Made by a program: the position numbers and the translations under genes. A DNA stretch of 64,000 bases from a bacterium (GTDB lineage Bacteria > Planctomycetota > Planctomycetia > Pirellulales > Pirellulaceae), in NCBI GenBank assembly GCA_030430075.1, contig JAUIGN010000008.1, forward strand, positions 1 through 64,000, given 5' to 3'. The notes beneath the pieces are model-generated. The model did no database searches. It was given only the letters and a program-made list of their open reading frames with translations, and was not told where the DNA came from. Shown here piece after piece: positions 16,491 to 25,856 of this stretch; within the stretch, counting starts at the first letter, position 1; every line of letters begins with the position of its first letter.

Positions 16491-19400
16491 ATGCGGCGCA
16501 AACGCCGACCAAATCGTCCCAGCCAGGAAAGCGAATCCGGCCGTCAGCGCAAGCCGGCAAGCGCGTCGCCCATCTCTCGTTACCTGTCGCTTGCTGTCGC
16601 GGCATTTGTCCTGACGGGAGTGCTGGTCCTGGCGGTCCAATTCCAGCGGCGACCGTCGCCCCGCGTGGCGGAATTCGAAGTCCCGGCCACGGCGACCGGC
16701 AAGCGAGTGGCTGACGCGTTGCTGGCGCGGGTCGAGACCCTGGCCGACCGCGGCGAGCTCGACCGTGCGGAAGCCCTGCTGGACGAGCTGCGGCAGATCG
16801 ATCCCGACAACGGGACCGCCTGGCTGTACCGAGGGCATCTGGCCAGCCAACAGGGCAAGTTGGAAGCGGCCCTGGCGGCCTGGCGCGAAGTGCCTGACCA
16901 GCCGGCCGAGCGTGGTGGCACTGCCCGGTTTCTGGAGGCCACCATCCTGCTGCGACAGAATGCGGCCCGCCAGGCGGAATCGAAGCTGCTGCAATCCACA
17001 TCGCTCAACCCGACCTACCTGCAACCTCGCGAGCGGTTGTTGACGCTCTACGTGCTCCAACTCCGTCGGGCGGCCACGCTGCGGCTGCTTCAACAGATCC
17101 AACAACTCCGCCGCCTCTCCCTGGATGAGCTCGTCTTGCGTTCGACGGCCGGCGAGCAAATCACGGAGGTTGACCAGGCGGTGGGGATTCTCACAGCGTT
17201 TGCCGATTCCGATCCGCTCGACGGCCATAGCCGGGCCGCCCTGGTAAAGTACTTGCTCCTCGCAGAGCGGCCGGCCGAGATCGGCAAGTGGCTGGCCGAG
17301 TTGCAGCCGCTGGCATCGGGAGACGACGACCTGCTGGCCACCTGCCTTGAAGCACATCTGGCGCTGGGCCAACCCCAGGAAGCTGTTGGGTTGCTCGCTG
17401 GGCACGGGCCGGACGAGCGTTGGCCCGCATCGCTGTGGCGCCAAGCCGGCGAGATCGCCGAGCGTGAGGGCGATTTCGGTCGGGCCGCCGAATGTTGGGG
17501 CCGCGTCGTGCAACGCGACCCGACCGATCGGCAGGCCCACTATCGGGCCGGCCTGCTGCTGGGACGGCTGGGCCGCACGGAGAACTCACAGGCATTGCTG
17601 GCCCGAGCCGCCCTGTTGGACCAACTGCGCCTCCAGGTCATGTTGGCCGCGCGCGCGGATCGGCGGAAGCTCGGCTTGCTGCTCCCTGTGCTTTCGAATG
17701 TCGGCGACCTCCTGCTGAAACTCGAGCAACCCACCGACGCCGCCGGCTGGTATCAACTGGCTCTGTCCTTGCACGCAGGGGACGAGCGAGCGCAATCCGG
17801 ATTGCAACAGGTTGCCGCTGCCCGCGCGCGACCTTCCCGTCCCACCGACCAGCCCGCCGGCCCGCCGCTGGCCGGCGGCCCACCTGTCCAAACGGCGGAC
17901 CCGCCCTTGGACCACACCGGTACGGACGTTCGCTTGCCGGACCCATCCAAGGAATGGCCGGGAGCGGACCGCCGACAGCCGGCGACCGCGGACGGCCGGA
18001 TGGCCCAGATTCGGCTGCGCGACGTTCATGAACAGGTCGGCCTGCAGTTTCAGTACTTCAACGGCCGGACAAAGTTCAAGTACCTCATCGAGGCGATGGG
18101 AGGCGGCGTGGCGGTGCTGGACTACGACGCCGACGGCTGGCCGGACCTGCACTTTCCCCAGGGCTGTCCGCTGCCGGTCGACCTGCAAAACAATGACTAC
18201 AGCGACCGGCTCTTTCGTAATGTGGATGGGAAGACCGTGATCGATGTGACCGCGGCAGCCGGGCTGCACCAGTTTGCTTACGGTCAGGGCGCCGTCGCCG
18301 CCGACTTCGATAATGACGGGTTTGTCGACTTGATAGTCGCGAACTTCGGCCGCAACACGGCCTTCCACAACAACGGAGACGGCACCTTCACCGACGTCAC
18401 GGACCGGATGGGGATGCAATTGGCACGGATGAGTTCCAGCCTCGGCGTCCTGGACCTGGACCGTGACGGCGATCTGGACCTGTACGTCGTCAATTATGTC
18501 GACTCGCTAAAGGTTTGCCGCAACGCTGCCGGCGAGTTCAGCACCTGCCGTCCCGAAAGCTTTGACGGCGAACAGGACGAGCTCTATCTGAATCGAGGCG
18601 ACGGTCGATTCGAAGACGGGACTCAAGACGGGGGCATCGGTGTCCCAAACGGCAAGGGACTTGGCGTCGTCACGGCCGATCTCGACGGCGATGGTTGGAC
18701 GGACATCTACGTGGCGAATGATACGACGCCCAATTTCCTTTTCGTGAACCAGTTCGCTGACCGGCTCGAGCAGGGCCCTGCCGGACCGGCATTCCGTGAG
18801 ATCGGCCTGGCGTCCGGCGCGGCGATGAGCGGCGAGGGGCGGGCCGAAGCCGGGATGGGAATCGCCTGCGCGGATCTGAACGGCGACTCTCACCTCGACC
18901 TGTTCGTTACAAACTACTTCAACGAGACCAATACCGCCTACTTCAACTACGGCGATGCCTTCTTCGAAGATGTTTCGCGAGCACGCGGTTTGGCAAATGC
19001 CAGCTTGCCGATGGTCGGGTTCGGCACGCAAACCGTCGACTTCGATCTCGATGGATGGCCGGACCTGCTGGTTGCCAACGGTCACATCGATGATTTCGGC
19101 GATCCGGCCCAGGCTTGGAAAATGCCGCCGCAACTGTTTCGAAACGGGGGGCAAGGGGATTTTCGCGAGGTATCCGGCACGGCGGGCGACTACTTCGCCG
19201 GCAAGTATCTGGGGCGCGGTGTGGCGCGTCTGGATTGGAATCGAGACGGGCGGCCCGACGTCGTGGTTGTGCACCAGGACGCCAATGTGGCGCTCCTCGA
19301 GAACCAGACCCTGGATACGGGGCAGGGCGTCGTGCTCCGGTTGCAGGGCGTGCAGTCCAACCGCGACGCGGTGGGGGCACGAGTTCAGCTGACGGCCGGC

Positions 19401-19631
19401 GGTCGGACACAACGGTTCGAGGTCTGCGGCGGCGATGGTTTCTATGCGAGCAACGAGCGCCGCCAGTTCATCGGGTTGGGCACCGCGACCACGATCGAGC
19501 AGTTGAAGATCACCTGGCCCAGCGGTCAGGTCGACACATGGCACGAGCTGCCGGTGAATTGCGAGCTGATCGCCATTGAGGGGCAGCGGCCGCGCGTCTC
19601 GACGCTCGGCAATCCACCCGGGGTCCGCTGA
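16491..19631 (+). CDS. TPR + FG-GAP + ASPIC/UnbV protein (CRTAC1 family), membrane-anchored
   Basis: The protein (about 1046 residues) begins with a basic tail and one transmembrane segment (YLSLAVAAFVLTGVLVLAVQF). Then come TPR-like helical repeats (RGELDRAEALLDELRQIDPDNGTAWLYRGHLASQQGKLEAAL and on). From about residue 510 there are seven or more calcium-binding FG-GAP/VCBS repeats (DYDADGWPDLHF, DFDNDGFVDLIVANFG, DLDRDGDLDLYVVNYVD, DLDGDGWTDIYVAND, DLNGDSHLDLFVTNY, DFDLDGWPDLLVANGH). An ASPIC/UnbV domain closes it (DAVGARVQLTAGGRTQRFEVCGG). The fold suggests an extracytoplasmic beta-propeller. The next gene, on the opposite strand, is a seven-haem cytochrome with its own TPR tail, which suggests a joint role. 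Confidence 0.9.
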   Translation: MRRKRRPNRPSQESESGRQRKPASASPISRYLSLAVAAFVLTGVLVLAVQFQRRPSPRVAEFEVPATATGKRVADALLARVETLADRGELDRAEALLDELRQIDPDNGTAWLYRGHLASQQGKLEAALAAWREVPDQPAERGGTARFLEATILLRQNAARQAESKLLQSTSLNPTYLQPRERLLTLYVLQLRRAATLRLLQQIQQLRRLSLDELVLRSTAGEQITEVDQAVGILTAFADSDPLDGHSRAALVKYLLLAERPAEIGKWLAELQPLASGDDDLLATCLEAHLALGQPQEAVGLLAGHGPDERWPASLWRQAGEIAEREGDFGRAAECWGRVVQRDPTDRQAHYRAGLLLGRLGRTENSQALLARAALLDQLRLQVMLAARADRRKLGLLLPVLSNVGDLLLKLEQPTDAAGWYQLALSLHAGDERAQSGLQQVAAARARPSRPTDQPAGPPLAGGPPVQTADPPLDHTGTDVRLPDPSKEWPGADRRQPATADGRMAQIRLRDVHEQVGLQFQYFNGRTKFKYLIEAMGGGVAVLDYDADGWPDLHFPQGCPLPVDLQNNDYSDRLFRNVDGKTVIDVTAAAGLHQFAYGQGAVAADFDNDGFVDLIVANFGRNTAFHNNGDGTFTDVTDRMGMQLARMSSSLGVLDLDRDGDLDLYVVNYVDSLKVCRNAAGEFSTCRPESFDGEQDELYLNRGDGRFEDGTQDGGIGVPNGKGLGVVTADLDGDGWTDIYVANDTTPNFLFVNQFADRLEQGPAGPAFREIGLASGAAMSGEGRAEAGMGIACADLNGDSHLDLFVTNYFNETNTAYFNYGDAFFEDVSRARGLANASLPMVGFGTQTVDFDLDGWPDLLVANGHIDDFGDPAQAWKMPPQLFRNGGQGDFREVSGTAGDYFAGKYLGRGVARLDWNRDGRPDVVVVHQDANVALLENQTLDTGQGVVLRLQGVQSNRDAVGARVQLTAGGRTQRFEVCGGDGFYASNERRQFIGLGTATTIEQLKITWPSGQVDTWHELPVNCELIAIEGQRPRVSTLGNPPGVR

Positions 19632-19642
19632 GTCACCCGCCG

Positions 19643-19728
19643 GCCCGGATGAGCCATCAGCCGGTTAGCGTTCGCTCCGGTGCCGTTAATCGCAGGGCAA
19701 CCCGGGCGCGCAGGCATTCCGGCTGATC
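19643..19728. repeat. Repeat-family A element (inverted orientation)
   Basis: CCCGGATGAGCCATCAGCCG...TTCGCTCCGGTGCCGTTAATCGC...CCCGGGCGCG...TTCCGGCTGAT, between two convergent genes. Confidence 0.7.
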
Positions 19729-19783
19729 GGCAGGGTGCGATGGCAACGTCACCGCAAACGGCCGTTTTCTACGGGTCTGCGGT

Positions 19784-21853
19784 TCACGATCCGGACGCTG
19801 CGGCATCCGGTGCATCGGGAGGCGATTGCGGTTCGGCCGGGCCCTTCAACTGCTGCGCCCGCAGTGCATGCTCGTCCGCCAGTTGCTCCTGACCGGCCAG
19901 GCGGTAGAGTTCGGCCAGCAGTTCCTGGAAATTCGGCTTGTCAGGTCGGATCTCCGCCGCCCGCCGCGCGGCCTCCAGGGCCGCTTCGAGGTTCCCCGCC
20001 TGCATCCGGCAGACGCCCAGCAGAAACCAGTCACCAGCCTGGCGACGCAGGGAGGTTAATTGCTCCAGTGGCTGAATGGCCAATTGGGTCTGTCGCAGGC
20101 TAAGGTAGGAATTGCTGAGCGCAAACAGGGCTTGCGTCCGCGTGTCGACCGCCAGTTCGGGCGACTGCAACGCCGACTCGGCGAAGACGATCGCTTGGGG
20201 CGGGTTTTCGCGCTGATAGATCCTGGCGAGTGCGGTTTGGACGTCGGGATCCTGCAGGCCCCGGCCGAGCACGTCCTGCAGCAGGTCGCGGGCGCGGACA
20301 CGGTACGCTTCCGAAACCGGCGGGCTGCGGGTCTTCAATGACGCGTCCAGATACGCCAGCCCCAGGCAGCGGTCCTGCTCCAGCTTGGGGAGGTGCGAAA
20401 TGTCGCCCAGCGGAACCAGTTCGCCGGCTGCGGGTGGCCTGGCCACGGCGACGTCGCTGATGTGAACGCCGATGCGATGGTGGGTCGCCGGGACATGAAT
20501 GATGTCGGTGGGGCTGGTCGGCATATGGCAGGAAGCACAATCGTCTTGCGGAGACTGGTCCAATCGCGCGGGTTCCGGCAGCGAACAGGGCTGGTCAGTG
20601 TGGCAAGCCAGGCACTTGTCACGGTAGTAGCCCACCCGTGCCTCGGCCGACGGCACACGGTGCGCATCGTGGCACGTGCTGCAGGTCAACGATTCCGAGC
20701 CGCGGTAGCAATTGCTCAGGTGAAGCTGTTCGACATGCCCCACAACCTTCATCGATGTGTCGGGAACCTGGAGGCCGTAGTGGATGCGGTAATCCTCCAG
20801 CCAATGCCCGGGCTGGAAATCACGCAACCGGCGCCCCCGCACATCGGCTTCAGCCGCCCCGTCGAGGTGGCATTGTGCGCAAATCGCTTCCCCTTGTTCA
20901 CGCGACAGATGGCGCGGGTTGACAATGGTCCGATCCGGGCCAGCTCCGCTTTCCAATTCGCCCTGCCGTTTCGAAACATGCAAGGAACCGGGGCCGTGGC
21001 ACCGTTCGCAGTCAATGGCCAGGGCGTGGATCGTGGAATGGCTGCGGTTCCCATCAACCGCCTCGACACGTCCCGCATGACAAAAGAGACAGTCCGTGTA
21101 AACCGGCCGAGCGAACCCCGTGTTGTAGTTCTGGAAGCCGGGCGAGAGTTCCCAGTGGTCCTTCGACGCGTACCAGGTGACCGGTGACTCGGCGAGAAAG
21201 CCGTCTCCGGCATCGACCAGGTAGGTGACGGCGTGCGCTCCAGAGCCCACCACGTAACGGCAAGCGAAGTCAGCCAATTCAATCGACTCACCTGAGGGGG
21301 GGGCAAGCGTCTCGCGATGGCGAAATTCATCGTCTTCACGCACCAACTGATACTTCCGCCGCGAGACGGGATCGACCACCTCATCGCCGGGCGGTTCTCG
21401 AGCCAGATCGACTTCACGCAACGAGCGGCTGTGGGTTGTCCCGAGAAACGCCTGGTGGACACTGTCATGGCACTCGGCACACGCGCCGCCGCCCACGTAC
21501 GTCGCCACGTCTCGCGTATTCTCGAAGTCCCCGCTGCGGATCGGAGGCAGCTCGGCCGGCTCATCTGCCGCCGCTGCCGAATAAGTCGTTGGGCTGGCAG
21601 TTGTTGGGCTGGCAGCGACGGGGCGGGCTGAATTTCCGGCGCCAGGCACCGGCGAACCCGGCATATTTCCAGGTTGGTACGGATCGCGATTCCAGGCGGG
21701 CGCGACACCCTGCCCAGTCGGGGGAACGGACTGGTCGCCGTCGGACATTACTGCCGGGCGGTCCCGAAGATAAAAAAACGAGGCCCCGGCGAAGGTGAAT
21801 CCCATCAACGCAACAAGTGTCACGATTCGCGAACGGGTCGTCATGAGCACCAT
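19784..21853 (-). CDS. Seven-haem cytochrome c with C-terminal TPR repeats
   Basis: An N-terminal signal or anchor (RIVTLVALMGFTFAGASFFYL) is followed by seven CxxCH haem sites: CAECH, CLFCH, CERCH, CAQCH, CSTCH, CLACH and CASCH. Distal His ligands are likely in DSVHQAFLGTTHSRS. The spacing and the CERCHGPGSLH segment resemble cytochrome c554/NrfA-type multihaem proteins. The last ~250 residues form TPR repeats (ALFALSNSYLSLRQTQLAIQPLEQL, GVCRMQAGNLEAALEAARRAAEIRP). It is probably periplasmic and carries electrons. Possible starts are ATGs at 21853 and 21844. It is convergent with the TPR/UnbV gene; the second module downstream carries the same domains on separate genes. Confidence 0.88.
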   Translation of the reverse strand: MVLMTTRSRIVTLVALMGFTFAGASFFYLRDRPAVMSDGDQSVPPTGQGVAPAWNRDPYQPGNMPGSPVPGAGNSARPVAASPTTASPTTYSAAAADEPAELPPIRSGDFENTRDVATYVGGGACAECHDSVHQAFLGTTHSRSLREVDLAREPPGDEVVDPVSRRKYQLVREDDEFRHRETLAPPSGESIELADFACRYVVGSGAHAVTYLVDAGDGFLAESPVTWYASKDHWELSPGFQNYNTGFARPVYTDCLFCHAGRVEAVDGNRSHSTIHALAIDCERCHGPGSLHVSKRQGELESGAGPDRTIVNPRHLSREQGEAICAQCHLDGAAEADVRGRRLRDFQPGHWLEDYRIHYGLQVPDTSMKVVGHVEQLHLSNCYRGSESLTCSTCHDAHRVPSAEARVGYYRDKCLACHTDQPCSLPEPARLDQSPQDDCASCHMPTSPTDIIHVPATHHRIGVHISDVAVARPPAAGELVPLGDISHLPKLEQDRCLGLAYLDASLKTRSPPVSEAYRVRARDLLQDVLGRGLQDPDVQTALARIYQRENPPQAIVFAESALQSPELAVDTRTQALFALSNSYLSLRQTQLAIQPLEQLTSLRRQAGDWFLLGVCRMQAGNLEAALEAARRAAEIRPDKPNFQELLAELYRLAGQEQLADEHALRAQQLKGPAEPQSPPDAPDAAASGS

Positions 21854-21938
21854 CAACCTTGGCAACTGAGGAACCGGTCGTCAGTAACTTCATGAAGGTC
21901 GCCACCCTGCGGAAGGCGTACTTTCGAAGTTTCCGTAG

Positions 21939-21955
21939 GTCATGCTTTGCATGAC
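21939..21955. repeat. Repeat-family B palindrome
   Basis: GTCATGCTTTGCATGAC with perfect 7-bp arms, preceded by TTTCCGTAG as in the copy at 14788. Confidence 0.75.
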
Positions 21956-22454
21956 ATCATGCGGTCGGACATCAGAACATCATACGGGGACCCGTTATCA
22001 ACAACTTCCCGCATGTCGGGACCAGTGATCGCCCAGAAGCTATTCTTGACCTGTTCTTGACCTCAGTCTGCGGAATTCTTCGAAAGGATCAGTGACCAAC
22101 GCTTGAATTATATCAAAACGGTCGGACCGCACGTCTGGGAGGATCGACCATTTAGTATCGGAGGGCTTCCGCGGCTAGATCATGCTTCCTGGCTGAATCG
22201 CGGCACAGGGCAGAACTGCCGGCATGCGAACTCCTCCGGTCCGACCGGCTCCCTTGCATGGGTGATCGCGCGAGGCATGTTTGGCATGTTGCCATCGGTG
22301 CCCAGCGGGCAGAATGGTCCGCATATTTCTGGAGTTTCCTTGACACACGGCCGACCGATGATTGTAATGCGTATTGGTGACGCTTGTACGCACGCCCTGG
22401 CATCATTGTTCGTACGATCGTACTAGTTTTTTTGGGAAAAATGAGGAGGCATGT
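21956..22454. promoter_or_regulatory. Long upstream region of the DUF1559 gene
   Basis: No gene is supported here. The proximal end holds the self-complementary GTACGATCGTAC followed by a T-run (about 22421-22443), and a strong ribosome binding site GAGGAGG at 22443-22449, six bases before the ATG at 22455. The promoter could not be fixed. Confidence 0.4.
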
Positions 22455-23501
22455 ATGGCTGGTGACCAACAGAAGAGGCAGAAGTCAGGTTTTACGCTTG
22501 TCGAGCTACTCGTCGTAATCGCCATTATCGGAATTCTTGTTGCGTTGTTGCTGCCGGCCGTTCAAGCGGCTCGTGAAGCTGCGCGACGGATGTCGTGCGG
22601 TAACAACCTGCATCAAATCGGGATTGCACTCCATAACTATCACGACACCTACAAGTCGTTTCCGCCGGCAGCCATCTGGAAAAGGGAAAAGAATGGTCCG
22701 GGAAGTGCTTACGCGGGCGCCGGCAGCCACCGCAACTACACCTGGATCGCCTTGATCCTGCCCTTCATGGAATAAGAGCCGCTCCATGACGCGATCAATT
22801 TCAATCTCCCGTTGCTGCCGCAGACGCTGCCCAGCGGAGAGACGGTCGTCTCCCAGACCTTGCCTTCGATGCTTTGCCCTTCGGCTTTGTCATTCAACGG
22901 CGGTAACCCGCACGGCCTGGGGCACTCGAACTACGCGGGTGCCGAAGGCTACGACTGGTGGGACCGGGTGAATCACCCGTTGAGCGGTGTGTTCGATCTG
23001 AACACGGGCGTCCGCATCGGGGACATCAAGGACGGCACGTCGAATACGCTGGCGGTCGTCGAATGCAGCACGCAAGGTTTTGCGCCGAATCCGGGCGTTC
23101 CCAGCCATCAGCATGTTGGTGGTGGGTCACCCCGAACTGGTGGCGGTAACAACGCCGTCTTCCGCTGTGCTTTGCTCGCCTGCAACACCAACAACGACGT
23201 GCATTCCAACCGTGTGCTGCCCAACCCGGAAGGGACCGTGGGTGGTTTTTGGTGGCGTAGTGCACCGTACGCGATGCAGCCGACCTTTCTGCACTGCTTC
23301 GGGATCAACAACAACTGGCCGGGCGCCAGCAGCCAGCATCCGGGCGGCGCACAGGCGGTCTTCGCGGACGCCTCCGTTCGCTTCCTGAATGATACGATCG
23401 ACTATCCGGGTGAAGCGGTCACCGGGTACGGTCAGGGTTCGGGCGTCTGGGGCGCGATCAACACCTACATCGGTGGTGAGAATCCGGGCGAAATCCCGTA
23501 G
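22455..23501 (+). pseudogene. DUF1559 prepilin-like protein interrupted by one in-frame stop
   Basis: The frame encodes a typical planctomycete DUF1559 protein of about 348 codons: prepilin leader [20 protein letters not shown], then [33 protein letters not shown], and at the C-terminus HPGGAQAVFADASVRFLND. A TAA at 22773-22775 splits it after LILPFME. The same frame continues at once with EPLHDAINFNLP and stays open to the TAG at 23499. Relatives usually have Gln or a similar residue at this point, so a single C-to-T change (CAA to TAA) would explain it. Either the gene has just been inactivated or the read has an error. The start has a perfect GAGGAGG site. Confidence 0.88.
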
Positions 23502-23591
23502 TCGAGATGGACTTCCAGGGGCCATACCCGGCGGCACCGCCGGGTGGGCGCCAGGGAAGGTCGCGCGACGGACGACAACCCAAGAAACGAA

Positions 23592-23632
23592 CTACGCCCG
23601 GCAAGGTAAAACCTGCCGGGCGTAGTTTTTTT
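23592..23632 (+). terminator. Rho-independent terminator after the DUF1559 gene
   Basis: CTACGCCCGGCAAGGT pairs with ACCTGCCGGGCGTAG (one bulged A) around an AAA loop and is followed by seven T residues. It lies about 90 bases after the DUF1559 stop. Confidence 0.85.
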
Positions 23633-23655
23633 ATTTGCCGCGATGACTCGGCCTA

Positions 23656-23853
23656 CTACTTCGCGCCGGGCGCCGGGGTTCCTGCGCCGGGCTTCTCCGA
23701 AACTTTACCCGTCATCTTGGCCATATCGGCTTCCATTTGCGCGTTCATTTCCGCCTTTTCCTCTTCGGTCGCCGTCGTATCCAGGCCACCGCCGCAGCCG
23801 ACGGTGAACAGTGCAAGCCCGATCGCGAAGAGAAGCGCCTTGCAGCTTTTCAT
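23656..23853 (-). CDS. Small lipoprotein
   Basis: This 65-residue protein has a lipoprotein signal (MKSCKALLFAIGLALFTVGC) with cleavage before the Cys of TVGC. The mature part is short and charged (EEEKAEMNAQMEADMAKMTG) and ends in a Pro/Gly/Ala tail. Small lipoproteins of this type are often found beside DUF1559 genes in planctomycetes. It is convergent with the DUF1559 gene across its terminator. No function is known to me. Confidence 0.75.
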   Translation of the reverse strand: MKSCKALLFAIGLALFTVGCGGGLDTTATEEEKAEMNAQMEADMAKMTGKVSEKPGAGTPAPGAK

Positions 23854-23933
23854 TTTCTTGTGTTCCTTATCAAAGGTTTGGTAAGTTGCGAGTAGATTCT
23901 GTCGAGTCGTAATTACACCAGATACGATCCTGC

Positions 23934-25856
23934 TTGGCTACCATTCATTCCCCAAAAAACGAGCCGAATGTGGAGCAAGACTTGGTTGTCGCGTCCTTTG
24001 CAGACCGCTTGCAATCGGCTTCGTCGTTTCCCGGCTGCTACGTCCGCTGGCTCCTGCTGGCCGCCTGGCTGGCCGTGCCCGGGTGCCGCCAAGAGCGCAC
24101 GACGATGCCCGACGAAGTCATGACGGCAAGCGGCAGCCAGGCGGTCAGGATGGTCGATGTGACCGGTGAGGTGGGCTTGAACTTCGTGCATCATCCAGGT
24201 CGAATCGGCGACTATGCGATGCCCCAGATCATGGGGTCGGGGGCGGCTCTGTTCGACTTCGACCAGGACGACGATCTGGACATGTTGCTGATCGACGGCG
24301 TTCCGCAAGCCGACGTGGAGAGCACCAGCCGTCTCTTCCGCCAGACCGCAAACGGGACCTTCGAAGACGTGACGCTGTCATCCGGACTGCTGAATCAAGG
24401 TTACGGAATGGGGGTGGCGATCGGCGACATGGATAACGACGGGGACCTGGACGTCTACCTCACCAACTACGGGCTCGACCGGCTCTTCCGCAACAACGGC
24501 GACTCCACCTTTACCGACGTCACGGAATCGGCCGGCATCACGAATCCCAGTTGGGGAACGGCCGCCTGCTTCTTCGATCATGATCAGGATGGCTGGCTGG
24601 ACCTGTTCGTGGTCAACTACCTGGACTACTTTCCGGGCAGCATCTGCGAGGACGGTGGCGGGCGGCGAGACTACTGCGGCCCCGAATCATTTCGCGGCAC
24701 GGCCGATCGCCTGTTTCGCAACCTGGGTGATGCGCAGCCGTCGGGGCAGATCGCGTTCGAAGACGTGACGGTTGCTGCCGGAATCGCCACGTTGGCCGGT
24801 CGGGGGCTGGGTGCTCTCTGCCGAGATGTTAACCAGGACGGGCTTCCCGATATCTACGTCGCGAATGATATGGAACCGAATCGGCTCTGGATTCATCAGC
24901 CCGATGGAACCTATCGCGATCAGGCGGTCCTGCGCGGCGTGGCAGTCAACCGGCTGGGACGTCCCGAAGCCAGCATGGGCCTGGTGCACGCCGATCTGAA
25001 CGGTGACGGTCGGCAGGACATGTTTGTCACACACCTTCGCGCGGAAACCAACACGTTCTATCGGTCCGATGGCGATGGACGTTTCTCGGACGCCACCTCT
25101 GCCGCCGGGTTGGGTGTGCCCAGTTTGTCCAATACGGGCTTCGGGGCAGCCGCCATCGACGTGGAACATGATGGCGACCTCGATCTGTTCATTGTCAACG
25201 GAGGGGTCAAGCGGAGCCCCGATGGCCGCCAGGGCATATCCAGCGACCATTGGTCATCGTACGTGGAAGCCAACCAGATCTTATTAAATGCAGGCCAGGG
25301 GACGTATGAATTGTTGCCGGTGAAGCCAGGCGCATCGCAATCGGCCGGCGGCTTTCAACAGGCACGTGAAGTTTCACGCGCCCTGGCGGCGGGCGACATC
25401 GACAACGACGGTGACGTCGACCTGCTGGTCAGCAACGTCGGCGGTCCCGCTCGGCTGTTTCGCAATCAGTCGGCCAAGGCGGGGAACTGGCTGCAAGTGC
25501 GCGTGGTCGACGCCGACTTGCGGCGCGACGCGGTCGGTGCGATCGTGACCGTCGAGGCTGGTCGACGATCGTATCGGCAGGAAGCGAATCCCTCCTCCAG
25601 CTACCTCAGCTCGCATGACCCTCGGCTCCATTTTGGACTCGGGAGAGTGGCACGTTACGACCGCATCGTCGTGCAGTGGCCGGGGCCGCAGTCGACCGTC
25701 GAGGAGTTTTCGGGGGGGGAAACGGGCCGGGCCGTGGTGCTGTCGCGAGGTTCCGGTCGTGTGATTCAAAGGTCAACTCCTGAGGCCAATCCGGTCTCGG
25801 ACGCTCTGCCGCTCGACGACCAAGGTGCAAGCACGGACGGTGCAGGAAGCGAATGA
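23934..25856 (+). CDS. FG-GAP + ASPIC/UnbV lipoprotein (CRTAC1 family)
   Basis: The protein carries a lipoprotein-type signal (YVRWLLLAAWLAVPGC) and at least seven FG-GAP repeats (DFDQDDDLDMLLID, DMDNDGDLDVYLTNYG, DHDQDGWLDLFVVNYLD, DVNQDGLPDIYVAND, DLNGDGRQDMFVTH, DVEHDGDLDLFIVNG, DIDNDGDVDLLVSNVG). It ends in an ASPIC/UnbV domain (DAVGAIVTVEAGRRSYRQEA). Unlike the gene at 16491 it has no TPR part; that part is encoded by the next gene, whose ATG overlaps this stop (ATGA). No ATG lies before the signal, so the start is TTG: either 23934 or, with a GGAG six bases upstream, 23982. It is likely a calcium-dependent propeller anchored outside the inner membrane. Confidence 0.87.
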   Translation: MATIHSPKNEPNVEQDLVVASFADRLQSASSFPGCYVRWLLLAAWLAVPGCRQERTTMPDEVMTASGSQAVRMVDVTGEVGLNFVHHPGRIGDYAMPQIMGSGAALFDFDQDDDLDMLLIDGVPQADVESTSRLFRQTANGTFEDVTLSSGLLNQGYGMGVAIGDMDNDGDLDVYLTNYGLDRLFRNNGDSTFTDVTESAGITNPSWGTAACFFDHDQDGWLDLFVVNYLDYFPGSICEDGGGRRDYCGPESFRGTADRLFRNLGDAQPSGQIAFEDVTVAAGIATLAGRGLGALCRDVNQDGLPDIYVANDMEPNRLWIHQPDGTYRDQAVLRGVAVNRLGRPEASMGLVHADLNGDGRQDMFVTHLRAETNTFYRSDGDGRFSDATSAAGLGVPSLSNTGFGAAAIDVEHDGDLDLFIVNGGVKRSPDGRQGISSDHWSSYVEANQILLNAGQGTYELLPVKPGASQSAGGFQQAREVSRALAAGDIDNDGDVDLLVSNVGGPARLFRNQSAKAGNWLQVRVVDADLRRDAVGAIVTVEAGRRSYRQEANPSSSYLSSHDPRLHFGLGRVARYDRIVVQWPGPQSTVEEFSGGETGRAVVLSRGSGRVIQRSTPEANPVSDALPLDDQGASTDGAGSE

